From Flaccisagitta enflata (taxonomy: Eukaryota > Chaetognatha > Sagittoidea > Aphragmophora), in contig OZ231128.1 in assembly GCA_965153355.1 (NCBI GenBank), forward strand, positions 26,970,001 through 27,034,000: 64,000 nt of DNA, read 5' to 3'. Under the pieces are notes generated by a model. That model did not search any database, was not told where the DNA came from, and saw nothing but the letters and a program-made list of their open reading frames with translations. The translations under genes and the position numbers were made by a program. This document shows, one piece after another, positions 54,001 through 61,073 of this stretch (its first letter is position 1; each line of letters begins with the position of its first letter).

Positions 54001-57000
54001 AATCTCCAGTTTGGGACACGCTCGAAAAGTCGGCCGATTTACTTATGCAGGTCAGCAGGTGTTACAACAATCAGAGTTGCCGATTCTGTGTACGCGGCAG
54101 GCAATCGCAGAGTTCGGCAGTTGCGGCCAGCCAGGGGGGGGGAGATAATGGAGAAACAAGTCATCCAAGGATCTCACATGGTCAGCGGTACCCGATGCCC
54201 TGCTTGGAGTGATTAGCTGAAGAAGTGGAGTGAGAGCAGGGCAGCGGCCCCAAAGGGCCGATGTCCTGTAGGACACAGGGGTGAATTTCCATACGTCCTG
54301 AGAGGGCATATTTGGGGTAATTTTCCATGATATTCATCGGGAATTTTGCTTTTTTTTTTTCAATTTTTTGTCAATTTGTCATGTTATTTAATGGGAATTT
54401 GAGGCCCAAGAGGCTGGGTTTAAGGCCCAAGAGGCTGCATTTGAGGCCCAAGAGGCTGGATTTGAGGATTGAGAGGTGGGATTTGAGGCCTGAGAGGCTG
54501 AATTAGAGGCCTGAAAGGCTGGATTTGAGGCCTGAGAGGCCAGATTTGAGGCCTGAGAGGCCAGATTTGAGGCCTGAGAGGCCAGATTTGAGGCCTGAGA
54601 GGCCAGATTTGAGGCCTGAGAGGCTGGATTTGAGGCCTGAGAGGCTTAAGAAGCTTTGGAGGGGGGGACGTACGGACGTACGGACGGACGGACGTACAGA
54701 CGGACGTAAGGAAATTCACCCCTGTGTCCTACAGGACATCGGCCCTTTGGGGCCGCTGCCCAAAAAGGGCCAGAAAGGCTGGAAGGAAGAGAGGAACAAA
54801 GAAAGAATCCAGTGGCTAGACTAAAGCAGGTATCCTCACATTCCTCGAATCACTACTATATCACGTATCATTTCTAGTATTGGGGGATGAAAACCTCATT
54901 TGCATATTGCAGCTTTTTTAATCTTTCACGCCAAAAAAATTCTTTTAACAAGAAAAAAAATCTTTCTCAGCGTCAAGCATCAAATTGTTTTGATAGATAA
55001 AGAAAAACCATATTAATCTTGCAAATAGGCAAGTATGAATGAATATGTTTAAAAATCATTCAATTACTTAGCACGGTTTCGTTTTGTAAGAAGAGATAAC
55101 AATCACAAAAAATTTCTCGCAAAAGAGCGGAATTATTTAATTTAATTTATTTTAAACAAGTTATTCTCGATGAGAATATCCGGCGGTCGCATCATGCTTG
55201 ACCTCGATTCTTTTCTACAAGGGCGTGGTTCAGTCTCTAACCACTCCGCAACCACCCTAAAACTAAAAGGCCCCTGCCCCTGCCCAACTGTTAGCGATTT
55301 ATATATGTCATTAGGAAGTGGAAGTCGGTTTTGAGATCCTTCAAGTGAATCATGTCTTAATTCTGCTTGGTGCTTGTTTTTCAGTGTTTTCGCGTTTGTG
55401 CCTCCGATTCTCGCGCCGCCGTGGCTGATTCCAAAAAATGGGGGATGCTCAACCTTGTCAATCAACTGTTCAAAATCTATTTTAAGGTAGAACCATGAAT
55501 AATGAGTTAATCTTAATCAATTGCCTGTGTCCCACCTCTTTGGTGTTATCTCTAGCTTCTGCTTTATTTGACTAATCCTAGGTGAACAAACTTCATCTAT
55601 GTCGACCTTTGATTCGCGCTATCGACCAATCGAATTTGAAAGACCATTTTGCACGGGCCCAACTCGTTACGTACAATTTTTACGTGGGCAAGAAGCACAT
55701 GTTCGATTCGGAATATCGATTAGCCGAGGAAAGTCTTTCTTTCGCCTTCTTGAAATGTCACAAGGCGTCGAAACGCAACAAAAAACTCATCCTCATCTAT
55801 CTCATCCCCGTGAAAATGCTCTTAGGTACGTTGGGCTTGAAGGTCGTTGAAAATGTGATTAAGGACCATGCGTTGGGCATTGTGCTTTTAAATTGATTTT
55901 GAGTGGAAAATCATATAACTGAGGGTTTTTCTGATGTTTTGATTAGAATTGGGGTGTAAGAAAATTTAACTAGCAAAAGTGAATACATTCACAGAGCGCT
56001 TTTTGAGAAATCTTCAAAAAAGAGAAAAATGAAATCCCTTTTCAATGCAGATTCTATGGAGTTGTATTAACTCATTTTCTGATTATATATTGTTAAGCCT
56101 TGCAAAATTCCCTTTCATTTGATAGGTCGCACTCTTATATTCTTATAAAGATTAAAAATTTTCATTTTTTGAGTCACCGTTACATAAAGTTGTAGTTTTG
56201 TAACGGTAGCTCAGAAAATGAAAATTTTATTTCATTATGAAACCACATAGTGCGACCTATCAAATGAAAGGAAATTTTGCAAGGATTAACAATATATTAT
56301 CAAATAATGAGTCAGTACAAATCCCTAGAATCTGTTTTGAAAATGGACTTGAATTTATTCCATATTGTAGATTTCTCAAAAAGCGCTTGGTGAATGATTT
56401 TATTTTTGCTAGTTGTATGTTATTACGAGGGATGTGGAAGCGGTCGATTTTCAAGCCTCTTCCACCGCTTCCGCTTCCGCTTCCAATTTACAGTTCAAAT
56501 ACTAGTAGCTATCCCATCCTCCAAATTGGAAGCGGTCAATCGCTTCCACATCCCTAGTTATTACACCCCAATACTACTCAAAACTGCAGAAAAACCCACA
56601 GTTATATGATTTTCCACTCAGAATTATTTCAAAAGCACAGTGTGGGAAAATGATCCTTCATGTGAACAAACATTTCCTGATTTATCAATTCATTTTCGAC
56701 TTCCGTCGCGTTAGGACAAATGCCAAAAGGCTCTTTGTTGAAGAAATACGATTTGACCGCTTTCGCGGACGTGGCGCAGGGTGTCAAGTCGGGCGATTTG
56801 AGGCGACTCGACGCCGCTCTGGCCAAAAACGAGGCGTTCTTCATCAAATGCGGCATTTATTTGATTTTGGAAAAACTGAAAACCATCACGATGAGAAATC
56901 TCTTCAAGAAAGTCTATCTCATCTTGAAAGTGTCGCAGTTGCCCATTTCCGCGTTCGTGACGGCGCTGCGCTCAGTCCAGCCGGAAGACGATATCGACTC

Positions 57001-57127
57001 GGAAGAATGCGAGTGCCTTTTAGCCAATCTCATTTACGAAGGCAAAATCAAAGGCTACATTTCCCATCAACATCAGAAACTCGTCGTCAGTAAGCAGAAT
57101 CCGTTTCCTGCCCTTATTGCCGCGTGA
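39018..57127 (+). CDS. PCID2: PCI domain-containing protein 2 (Thp1 homologue), 411 residues
   Basis: TREX-2 subunit linking transcription to mRNA export. Six exons join in frame: 39018-39158, 53390-53550, 53876-54050, 55385-55486, 55582-55825 and 56715-57127. Recognition blocks are [76 protein letters not shown] and the PCI/winged-helix end [19 protein letters not shown]. The first mapped exon is diverged and its donor (GTCCTC) is weak, so the N-terminus is less certain. Intron 1 is 14.2 kb because it holds a complete LTR retrotransposon. Other introns hold a family A copy and a foldback with a hAT MITE. The reading frame is undamaged. Confidence 0.94.
39242..39654 (+). repeat. 5' LTR, 413 bp
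   Basis: Bounded by TGTAAG and CTTACA. It contains a TATA-like TATTAAAGG (39371-39379), followed directly by a 9-bp-stem hairpin (TCTATCTGT at 39382-39390 against ACAGATAGA at 39399-39407), conserved in the 3' LTR. Transcription probably starts close to this hairpin (inferred). Confidence 0.93.
39657..39678 (+). other. Primer-binding-site candidate
   Basis: TGGTGCATCTCTATACCGAA starts two bases after the 5' LTR, and TGG pairs with the universal tRNA 3' CCA. I could not assign a particular tRNA from memory. Confidence 0.6.
39679..40230 (+). other. Retrotransposon leader
   Basis: About 550 bp between the PBS and ORF1 with no significant open frame. It presumably contains the packaging/dimerisation region. 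No specific motif was recognised. Confidence 0.5.
40231..41106 (+). CDS. Retrotransposon ORF1, 291 residues, unknown function, PPPY motif
   Basis: An open frame upstream of gag, starting with ATG at 40231 and ending TAA at 41104-41106. The N-terminus is Ser/Asp-rich and acidic ([17 protein letters not shown]). It is followed by Arg-rich helices ([23 protein letters not shown]), a linker with PPPY at residues 187-190, and a C-terminal helical region ([20 protein letters not shown] to [14 protein letters not shown]). There is no zinc finger, membrane segment or enzyme motif. PPxY motifs recruit Nedd4-type WW domains in retroviral Gag late domains. A matrix/accessory structural role is therefore possible but inferred. 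The gap to the gag ATG is 206 bp. Confidence 0.75.
   Translation: MDSSDSSVYTSDNDSDDTAQSVLRDFRRRTSNVSTQQQRYIRLERRVRRQLSIAVFEEQSLNLDTLFGGPARGVQQYDVDERARIQLERHRRRRYYAFEYNLPDALYNLDVLSVDWADARQIGVPQGDFRAPSERVWQIPISRPFGQRFSPVQQLANELEDHLVGAIGGESEESDWDNFAPSAPIVPPPYRAATQQRFPQSNLRTCLRGARTDIKRCLLLCILDIKRTNPGVNPESAWALLVERLRREEAITQEHEADALWQTAFGEPRGELLQRIITSSTQEVIALWYVL
41313..42746 (+). CDS. gag: Gag-like capsid/nucleocapsid protein, 477 residues
   Basis: Residues about 15-170 look like a retrotransposon capsid: [45 protein letters not shown] and [21 protein letters not shown] predicted coiled segment ([20 protein letters not shown]) follows. From about residue 235 on it is an RG/SRG/YGG-rich basic tail instead of a CCHC zinc knuckle. 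No CxxCxxxxHxxxxC motif is present. A PPGY (PPxY) late-domain-like motif is at residues 408-411. The frame ends PKNF-TAA at 42744-42746, directly after the frameshift heptamer. Start ATG at 41313 has a purine at -3. Confidence 0.85.
   Translation: MATERATNQIPIEDFDQEVHDPDEYFERLETAMELATGVTDEARKGVLLKKWVPLKLNAAARMIFKSCNQTAAWGTLIAEFKGKLVTPQEKYSWRSGKRKTTWDGRESFHVLAERAKRTVDRYEDDPREKDYFHEFRQALPRNYQQAIDYGIEGAETLVAAKKIALKLQAALSGSDGDDAPGAAAGKSVSFIGGSLTEERKQSVHEDRIKQMEMGIQKLTVSMENQASDFAKLVKEVAAGRNRSKTPEQGGAYGGESSRRESPERGSRGYDSRERFRPRYQDQDRFSNDGYVSSLGRGQREAYVQPGPNYSRPFDDQDYGSGYPNRGRPEERSQGYSNTRGAYGNSGSYNRGSGANRGRRYSPNQGRGFSPNSGRNRPPSNAQQNYLGEFGLQPGCYAEQTHQPQGPPPGYFQSHAPPVDPYWQGGSQVGHGGGDRAGSRPLPQPSAPSGSQYWGCDDPTPESAHASQWDWRDPKNF
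42734..42795 (+). promoter_or_regulatory. Programmed -1 ribosomal frameshift signal (gag-pol)
   Basis: The slippery heptamer A AAA AAC (42734-42740) is in the gag frame, two codons before the gag stop. A 6-nt spacer (TTCTAA) is followed by a stem CCGGCC (42747-42752) with GGCCGG (42772-42777), extended by TGCT (42754-42757) with AGCA (42766-42769). The loop GGGCA (42761-42765) can pair with TGCCC (42790-42794), giving a possible H-type pseudoknot. The pol frame is exactly -1 relative to gag and is open from 42731. The structure was paired by eye. Confidence 0.85.
42758..47869 (+). CDS. pol: Pol polyprotein: protease, RT, RNase H, integrase, long C-terminal tail (1703 residues from first ATG)
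   Basis: Made most likely as Gag-Pol by -1 frameshifting; the open frame begins at 42731, before the ATG at 42758. The aspartic protease has DSG at residues 73-75 ([11 protein letters not shown]). RT motifs are [28 protein letters not shown] and YLDD at 542-545. RNase H has [10 protein letters not shown] (Asp691) and a late ADADAMSRR. Integrase has a zinc module His941, His948, Cys978, Cys981 and a catalytic triad Asp1010, Asp1067, Glu1103 (35 residues between the last two, DD35E). No chromodomain is seen. From about residue 1311 there is a roughly 390-residue Pro-rich then acidic tail of unknown role. Oddity: a 12-bp tandem duplication in RT (44279-44302) doubles APMG and may damage this copy. 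Confidence 0.95.
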   Translation: MGQAQAGPVLGALNYDNCEDVPGLIDTDDEDDDDTFAVNSEPQPHPLKPNPPPKWRSTVYIALGRTAFPALVDSGCTASCISHDFFTRNPCFQQTFAPDKTEGRAINGTGVPSVGEVQLNLWMEGEPMSIKCKVIKGLVEPVILGWDWMAKYDAVLDAGRGILGFRGGSTQLVESPFMVSSCLYKMGEDVTLPPFSKVHLNVELVHNVDSVKNATGTVITEPFSNNGVNFWAARTCARVKDNRFRTELINNTSDEILVEADYVIGAVEFIDETKFDAKANQTEMFCRYEDDALSTGEVGPPDQTDRLPPDKPENEAGQTAEDGIPAGAKRLSVDYSDVAEDAKQYIPQLKELVKKHDAAFSKHDRDYGRTELVNYRANLKDPDQPPLATSPYRTSPEMREVIDAQAHQMLADGLVGHSTSPFSAPILLAKKKCGGWRFLTDFRKINDCCNKIVYPLPRIEDSIQRLEAPRYFTSMDLTKGFWQIPVHKDDRKFFAFSTETMHLEYLVAPMGAPMGAKNSPSYLSALMQLVLRGLPIQHVISYLDDILVADTNMEDHLKHLDLVLSALAKAGLKLNPAKCQFARDSVICLGHKLSREGVSPDPTNVDKVRSWKRPTNVKKLRTFLGLTGYYRQYVEHYSDIASCLTDLTRADVKWEWTEKHQNAFEKLRDTLISEKVMSYPNFSVPFIVKSDASETAIGYMLTQKVEGNEKVISYGSKKLNQQQQNWPTYDREFFALVSGVRANAHYLRHNTFTAITDHRPLLAWRRIDAKKDPTGRRTRWSIELNNYDFTLIYKKGLAHADADAMSRRGDEDDEVAEDSDEFFGLRNFEKWRLNPPEFCLLGIEDADEASIVVVNADDEERKRLRREQDADPIISNVKAFIKGRRRPPSNFPATWYRKNFHLLTVQDGILYCQDYAASVHRVVLQAVIPDSMVKEVLTDLHGSERAGHLGVDKLLLKVKRYAMWPTLRRDIEETVRNCMVCDRLRKQVPAVVTPLRPIIAQRVFDHVMCDLVTMPHCKGYRYVLVFKDVFSGYIRCYKLRNKETTGVVRALDDLACTLGPPKILSSDNGMEFNSNEMKQACRVLGVEKRNSVPYRPQSQGNVERQNRTLIQYLKQQLLDKGNSWVDHLALVEWIYNTSPYSRTQMAPYQLFFGRDPPVPPLAKRDDIPAAECTKNATSFEAVRRRTLEIEESRRALEAEANRRADEKRRQEAATYNRKVKHVPLEVGDRVWEKVNVRDNKLDVEWSGPTEVERRSTHPSGVGTTYEIRRPDGSPARRNYEQLKKVNADYDKAMATPLPKKERARTNDMNWLISCITPLGPQLPPPPPVQPAAPGQPVQPAMPPQGVLQRPPPSPFSPPGSPSREPQPALPPPLVPQVTPAQDNARRGASLGGPLGAPPLGPNLVNADDNEMQEADANTGEVGAAPINGSITGDAASGVQMTGVDQDAGENSTRQSLTAESTTEHDQGFLLDSIEAGPSSLQSTPQNLDLGEITEDDMRYGPPPHPLVTGRFRMRLTASTDGDNGSSPGSSPDLSRTRRMAFGRGVGLPFITKVEVDALPEGDEEEQGSFHTPAPSVDEHRAEEVGLAGENEDPTPGYIVHSNEGDITVVRVSEEEADGEESPGDAEETDPPPQPRLPPPPPQKDQHELQGKMRANRKSRYNPMDRRSAEELLARRRAQAQAMERDANGRFRSKSTAEPNPEDQ
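47870..48994 (+). other. Non-coding spacer between pol and the last retrotransposon ORF
   Basis: About 1.1 kb, AT-rich, with an A-rich purine tract at 48196-48270 and no long frame. CCGTTTTTTCTCAG ends at 48719, a strong 3' splice-acceptor match. It is followed by the purine run GGGGGGAAGGGA, which could serve a spliced subgenomic mRNA and/or an internal polypurine primer (inferred). Confidence 0.5.
48995..52492 (+). CDS. Retrotransposon ORF with DEDDy 3'-5' exonuclease domain, 1165 residues
   Basis: It sits where env would be. Residues about 105-320 fit the DEDDy exonuclease family (WRN/Mut-7/RNase D type). Motif I is GIDQE with Asp120 and Glu122, then the strand VATLQIS. Motif II is [11 protein letters not shown] with Asp189. 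Motif III is YASLDSW with Tyr295 and Asp299. All five catalytic residues are present and in order. A Pro/acidic disordered linker (about 450-610, including [11 protein letters not shown]) follows, then a helical region (about 620-880). A second region (about 895-1070) looks like a degenerate copy of the same fold (ExD at 911/913, Asp982 in SVDRRHF, Asp1056 in GFDFI, no Tyr). The C-terminus is a basic Lys/Arg-rich tail with [13 protein letters not shown]. There is no signal peptide or membrane span, so it is not an envelope. Role is unknown: genome-copy editing, RNA processing or interference with small-RNA silencing are inferences. Confidence 0.8.
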   Translation: MASAREPRAIPAGMECDRVNIHTVWLNEEFRDPDYTRGLPPIETKVEELPPLGRGKFENANERRLDDFFHEYEMKRGERIRLPREEREYVTSNDRMQQVVREIRRAMDENGSDTFPCGIDQEKEVATLQISMAINDKLGRNPPFESNVTFQVRTAKKGMPNVSSGPLGEMVSFLSDPRLVFFSVGAPEDLKKIFKALGIPDDVLKRVRFVELQQIYTFIFNLLWSPEDACEYLGANHAQDKFVKEFWSVLGNAGLLTITKLAFPGKTMAKRLRWRDGNNNFDCHKGPIGPELEEYASLDSWLHLHCVLELCEKKMGIPFQYFVRVYGRYQGELECNTLPQILRVMAGSGDIGLLSPTQRRVKRHVDRFIDSDFRDHFLWNQFEILFKRSKKEWIKAETNRDGTGKSYFVEWRETPSEVWRSRPTRERVMELRRCRQQRKSVFSAASVVIHDDDDERPWALGMEATIAQDDDFWEGPNKDLVGTEDIDSSEDENDYSDEGEIIGENVIGESKTDSMVSLSVVVKNGERSCTTTDTNNSPLQLSAYSPTRPTSPSPPRNVDVQHQPPLSYARYASEPEQPPYAERQPTPPPPSPPPRMIQGPMREIQPIAGSYLATVVDGLVRKERRVRVSDRLLSLKTRNTPRMIEDTLSVIKGFYEKVTDPDRRIKLVKECKKLFDGDEEGQHEFMLRVITSNVLERGRIYAANVLCCKNVSPFILLDGLFEKVNDQQMSVMAAQFSRDDVLDLVKFVASHFHEPDVMFDKIREQECFQPYDRLDKPTYFDPVRVRKFLVQVLDVAHLPHPDEMRMVTIKLTVQSLISSFRKGYLETEDFMAICTDLVGTWDRMWELIYFFLERQSGTLAALIAPLAKIDPPVVQNAFVPSCRKPFNGALHSLPHCAYTIVKSAKEVVQFELDLNNATQYLVDIFTTTTRRDMYGKSGLVTFVTKTGIFFVLPSFYPDVNSSITNVLKADRHRVLTIRWSVDRRHFQDTFGFIPKTVIDIPSFARRENGEMVSFDEVCERVTGGPFCQRASFFSDNAMPSDPAFDHRAMRGCAGFDFINEEKKLGEPRVVSAEPGLLTQSRLRALDPTGESPRRKKKKSATRTADDVDDRQHRRGRSRERKGKKEKEREVEYVPREDSATRKRRERWEEERRRDASMEARGWRFY
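52792..52800 (+). other. Polypurine tract of the retrotransposon
   Basis: GAGGGGAAG lies two bases before the 3' LTR start at 52803, the expected place for the plus-strand primer. Confidence 0.75.
52803..53216 (+). repeat. 3' LTR, 414 bp
   Basis: Starts TGTAAG and ends CTTACA. It is identical to the 5' LTR except for about four substitutions (for example CCACTTCTC against CCATATCTC, and ACCTTAAG against ACCGTAAG) and one extra G in the CACGGGGG run. It is followed by the GTGC target duplication. Confidence 0.93.
54140..54775 (-). mobile_element. Foldback family A, reverse-oriented copy in PCID2 intron 3
   Basis: The unique tail comes first (AGTCATCCAAGGATCTCACA, TGGTCAGCGGTACCCGATG, CCCTGCTTGGAG), then GGGCAGCGGCCCCAAAGGGC and TGTCCTGTAGGACACAGGGG. 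About twelve 20-bp units GAGGCCTGAGAGGCCAGATT follow, with a CGGACGTA run. The inverted arm GTGTCCTACAGGACATCGGC and GGGGCCGCTGCCC closes it. It is complete and well preserved. Confidence 0.85.
54780..55384. other. PCID2 intron 3 remainder
   Basis: AT-rich unique DNA with a weak family B-like fragment near 55245-55300 (AACCACCCTAAAACTAAAAG and GCCCCTGCCCAACTG). No coding exon is seen. Confidence 0.4.
55880..56645. mobile_element. Foldback (palindromic) element in PCID2 intron 5
   Basis: The two arms are imperfect inverted repeats over most of about 760 bp. Examples are GAGTGGAAAATCATATAACT (left, about 55900) against AGTTATATGATTTTCCACTC (right, about 56600), and ACTAGCAAAAGT to GCGCTTTTTGAGAAATCT (about 55968-56012) against AGATTTCTCAAAAAGCGCTT to TTTTTGCTAGT (about 56369-56413). 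The centre is near 56185. The right arm is interrupted by a hAT-type MITE. No open frame. Confidence 0.75.
56427..56556. mobile_element. 130-bp hAT-type MITE nested in the foldback
   Basis: The left end GAGGGATGTGGAAGCG and right end CGCTTCCACATCCCTA form 16-bp inverted repeats with one mismatch. They are flanked by the exact 8-bp direct repeat GTTATTAC (56419-56426 and 56557-56564). The interior repeats GAAGCGG/CCGCTTCC. The 8-bp duplication and TAGGGATG-type ends indicate hAT. Confidence 0.88.
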
Positions 57128-58121
57128 CACTATTTTACACTTGACCAAGTTATGACGCCATTGATTGTTCCTTATATGATGAGATCTTGATACTGTTTCT
57201 GATGAGATTTAACCTATTCTGGGTACATTGAGATCCTCAAATGTGTACAGTTGAACCCCGCTTTAACGGATTTCAGGGGACCAATAATTTTCTTCTGTTA
57301 TAGGCGGACTTCTTTTATTGCCAACAAAGGAAATAAAAGAAATCAACTTGATGGGACCATGAATTTGCATCTGTTATAGACAGACTTTTGTTGGTGACTG
57401 GCCCGCTAGAGCGGGGTTCAAGTGTAGTTGATCTTCATTGAGAACTTTCCGCTCATGCGACTACGCCTGTCCATCTGTCTTATTAAATCAGGTCTGCACT
57501 GTCTGTCATAATAGTCGCTTTCTTGGATCGTTCTTCGAATATTGTGATTTTCGTTGTTATCATTCCTCACTTTATTATCGCTTTCATCATTCCCCAGTGT
57601 CGCGTTCTTGCGCTTTTTTTTTAATTTTAGCTCCCAAAAAACAATCGTTAATTCTCATATCGGCGATAAGTTCTTTCTATTACATTACGTTCTGTTGATA
57701 AGAGTTTAGATTTACAAAAAGAATTGAAACACTAAGTTTCTTTTTTTTCCCTGGAGCTGTGTAAGAAAGACAAAAGTGATCGTTACCATCCCGGCATTTT
57801 TTTTTAAATTCCTGACTTGAACGAAATCGTCTGTACGGCCGAGTAACATTTTCTCAGTTAACTTGGTTCGAAGTCGCCGCGAAATTTGTTTTGATGACGT
57901 AATCCGTCAAAAGAGGACACCCGCATTAATCATCGATTCTGGTCTTTCACTCTTTCTCGTGTCGATCCAAAAATTCGTCGTTAGTAACTGAAAATTGCGG
58001 CGCGGCGTTTGCTTGACACCATTTCTGTCACGCTTTAGAGCGTGATAGGGAGTGATATTGCATCCGGTGACGGCGCGATTCCGGATTCATCATTCAACTA
58101 AAACGCAAATTCGAAACATAC
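57128..58121. other. Intergenic region PCID2 to B55
   Basis: It contains a mariner-like MITE at its left (57249-57426), then unique DNA. CATTTTCTCAG ends at 57858 and resembles a splice acceptor. No TATA box is evident near the B55 start. The stretch 58040-58100 is GC-richer and may be 5' UTR. No further gene is supported. Confidence 0.5.
57249..57426. mobile_element. Mariner-like MITE with TA flanks
   Basis: The left TACAGTTGAACCCCGCTTTA and right CGCTAGAGCGGGGTTCAAGT then GTA are inverted repeats of about 23 bp with a few mismatches, with TA at both outer ends. The 178-bp interior is non-coding. A half-copy-like remnant (GGTCCGTTAAAGCGGGGTGT) is at 29286-29305. Confidence 0.7.
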
Positions 58122-61073
58122 ATGGCCGGGAGTAGTGGCGGTGCGGCGACAACGCCATCTGCGATAGCTCAAGTCAACGGAATCACCTCAGGCGAAACGC
58201 AATGGTGTTTCTCTCAGGTGAGGCTTGTCTTTGAATTTGAACCTTAACGCTTAGCTATGGTTGGAGAATTTGAAAGCTTTCGTCGGTCGCTCGCGTACTC
58301 AGCACCCCGCTTACTAACCATTATCTTTGTCCACGCCAAAAACAGGTCAAGGGTGCCGTGGAGGAAGACGATGTCACGGAGGCCGACATTATCTCTTGCG
58401 TGGAATTTAACCACGACGGCGAGTTGCTGGCCACCGGCGACAAAGGCGGTCGAGTGGTCATCTTCCAACAGGATGGCGACAAGCTGTCCAAATCCGCGCC
58501 GGCCAAGCGCGGCGACTACACCGTCTACTCGACGTTTCAAAGCCACGAACCCGAATTCGATTACCTCAAATCTCTCGAGATCGAAGAGAAGATAAACAAA
58601 ATTAAATGGCTCAAACGGAAAAATCAGGCTCATTTCTTGCTCTCGACCAACGACAAGACCATCAAATTGTGGAAAATTCAAGAGCGAGATCGCCGAGTCG
58701 AGGGCTACAATTTAAAGGAAGAAAACGGGACGAGTTTGATGCTGGACGCGGCTAACGTCACCTCGTTACGCGTGCCGGTGATCCGACCCACCGAACTGGT
58801 CGTAGAGGCCAGCCCGCGCAAGATCTTCGCCAACGCCCACACCTACCATGTCAACTCTATCTCGGTCAATTCCGACGACGAGACTTACATGAGCGCCGAC
58901 GATCTGCGCATCAATTTGTGGAATTTGGAAATTACCAATCAGTCCTTTAACATCGTGGATATCAAGCCGGCCAACATGGAAGATCTCACCGAGGTCATCA
59001 CCGCCGCCGAATTTCACCCCATCGACTGCAACACCTTCGTTTACAGCAGCAGCAAAGGCACCATCAGACTCTGCGACATGCGATCCGCCGCGCTTTGCGA
59101 TCAACACTCGAAATTATTCGAGGAACCCGAGGATCCCACCAACCGGAGCTTCTTTTCCGAGATCATTTCCAGCATCTCCGATGTCAAATTCAGCCACAGC
59201 GGCCGATATCTCATCTCTAGAGATTATCTCTCCGTTAAAGTCTGGGACATGAATATGGACTCTAAGGTGAGAAGAACTCATATGCTGATAAGTCATAAAC
59301 TAGTGGAAAGCTACTAATCACTAATGGCGCTATCGGTAGCCGACATTACGAATTAGGATTTTTATTGATTTTTCTTTTCTCATCAGCCTGTGGAGACGTA
59401 TCAAGTACATGAGTACCTTCGCAGCAAGTTGTGCTCGTTGTACGAAAACGACAGGTGAGAGTCCACTTTCATTTTTTAAACTCTTTGTTTCAAAATCTTT
59501 ATCTTTCAATCTGTCAATCTTTCAATCTGTCAATCTTTCAATCTTTCTACCTGAGAATCTAAGAATATGTACATTCTTCCCATCTGCCATTCTCCCCATC
59601 TACCATTCTCCCCATCTACCATTCTCACCATCTACCATTCTCACCATCTACCATTCTCACCATCTGCCATTCTTCCCATCTGCCAATCTTCCATTTGCCA
59701 TGTTTCCCATTTGCCATGTTTCCCATTTGCCATGTTTCTCATTCGCCATAGTTCTCATTTGCTATGTTTCCCGTATGCCATGTTTCCCGTATGCCATGTT
59801 TCCCATATGCCATGTTTCCCATATGCCATGTTTCCCATATGCCATGTTTCCCATATGCCATGCGTCCCATTTGCCATTCTCCCCATCTGCCATTCTTCCC
59901 ATCTGCCATTCTCCCCATCTGCCATTCTTCCCATCTGCCATTCTCCCCATCTGCCATTCTTCCCATCTGCCATTCTCCCCATCTGCCATTCTCCCCATCT
60001 GCCATTCTCCCCATCTGCCATTCTCCCCATCTGCCATTCTCCCCATCTGCCATTCTCCCCATCTGCCATTCTCCCCATCTGCCATTCTCCCCATCTGCTA
60101 TTCTCCCCATCTGCCATTCTTTCCATCTGCCATTCTTCCCATCTGCCATTCTTCCCATCTGCCATTCTTCCCATCTGCCATTCTTCCCATTTGCCATTCT
60201 TCCCATCTGCCATTTTCCCCATTTACCATTCTCCCCATCTGCCATTCTCCCCATCTGCCATTCTCCCCATCTGCCATTCTCCCCATCTGCCATTCTTCCC
60301 ATCTGCCATTCTTCCCATCTGCCATTCTTCCCATCTGCCATTCTTCCCATCTGCCATTCTTCCCGTCTGCCATTCTTCCCGTCTGCCATTCTTCCCGTCT
60401 GCCATTCTTCCCGTCTGCCATTCCTCCCGTCTGCCATTCTTCCCGTCTGCCATTCTTCCCATCTGCCATTCTTCCCATCTGCCATTCTTCCCAACTGCCA
60501 TTCTTCCCATCTGCTATTCTTCCCGTCTGTCATTCTTCCCATCTGCCATTCTACCCGTCTGCCATTCCTCCCGTCTGCCATTCTTCCCATCTGCCATACT
60601 TCCCGATCTGCCATACTTCCCATCTGCCACTCTTCCCATCTGCCATTTTTCCCATGTACTATTCTTCTCATTTGCCTTTCTTCCCATCTGCCATTCTTCC
60701 CGTCTCTCATTCTTTCCGTCTTTAAATCTTTCCATCCTTATTCCGTCTCAGTATTTTCGACAAGTTCGAGTGTGCGTGGAAGGGCGACGATACTCAGATC
60801 ATGACGGGGAGTTACAACAATTTCTTCCGGATGTTCGATCGCGGCGCGTCCAAATGGGAGTCTACTTTCGAGGCGTCGCGGGAAAACGTTCGTCCCGGCC
60901 AATTGTTGAAACCGCGCAAAGTCTGCGTCACGAATAAACGCAAAAAGGATGAGATTTCCGTCGACTGTCTCGACTTCAACAAAAAAATTCTGCATTCCGC
61001 CTGGCATCCGAAAGATAACGTCCTCGCCGTCGCCGCTACCAACAATCTCTACTTGTACCATGAAAAACAATGA
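58122..61073 (+). CDS. PPP2R2: PP2A regulatory subunit B55, 468 residues
   Basis: Substrate-targeting WD40 propeller of protein phosphatase 2A. Four exons join in frame: 58122-58217, 58346-59266, 59387-59454 and 60752-61073. Diagnostic blocks are [115 protein letters not shown] and [14 protein letters not shown]. There is a short lineage-specific N-terminus ([17 protein letters not shown]), and length compares with 447 in human PPP2R2A. The paralogue (A-D) is not resolvable, as expected for an invertebrate single gene. The third intron (59455-60751) is nearly all minisatellite, ending about 25 bp before the acceptor. Confidence 0.97.
59576..60727. repeat. 16-bp pyrimidine minisatellite (ATCTGCCATTCTCCCC)n
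   Basis: About 70 tandem 16-bp units fill B55 intron 3. Blocks of variants are CATTCTCCCCATCTGC, CATTCTTCCCATCTGC, CATTCTTCCCGTCTGC and, at the left, CATGTTTCCCATATGC. The unit matches the 16-bp unit of the coiled-coil gene (10840-12025) at about 12 of 16 positions. The sense strand of the gene is the pyrimidine strand. Both strands stay open for over 300 codons ([16 protein letters not shown] and [15 protein letters not shown] types), but these are repeat artefacts. Confidence 0.95.

Noticed and set aside
59739-60710. Minus-strand 323-residue open frame ([19 protein letters not shown] repeats) and plus-strand frames up to 456 residues
   Set aside because: They are produced by the 16-bp minisatellite, which keeps several frames open on both strands. 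They lie inside a B55 intron and have no non-repeat sequence.
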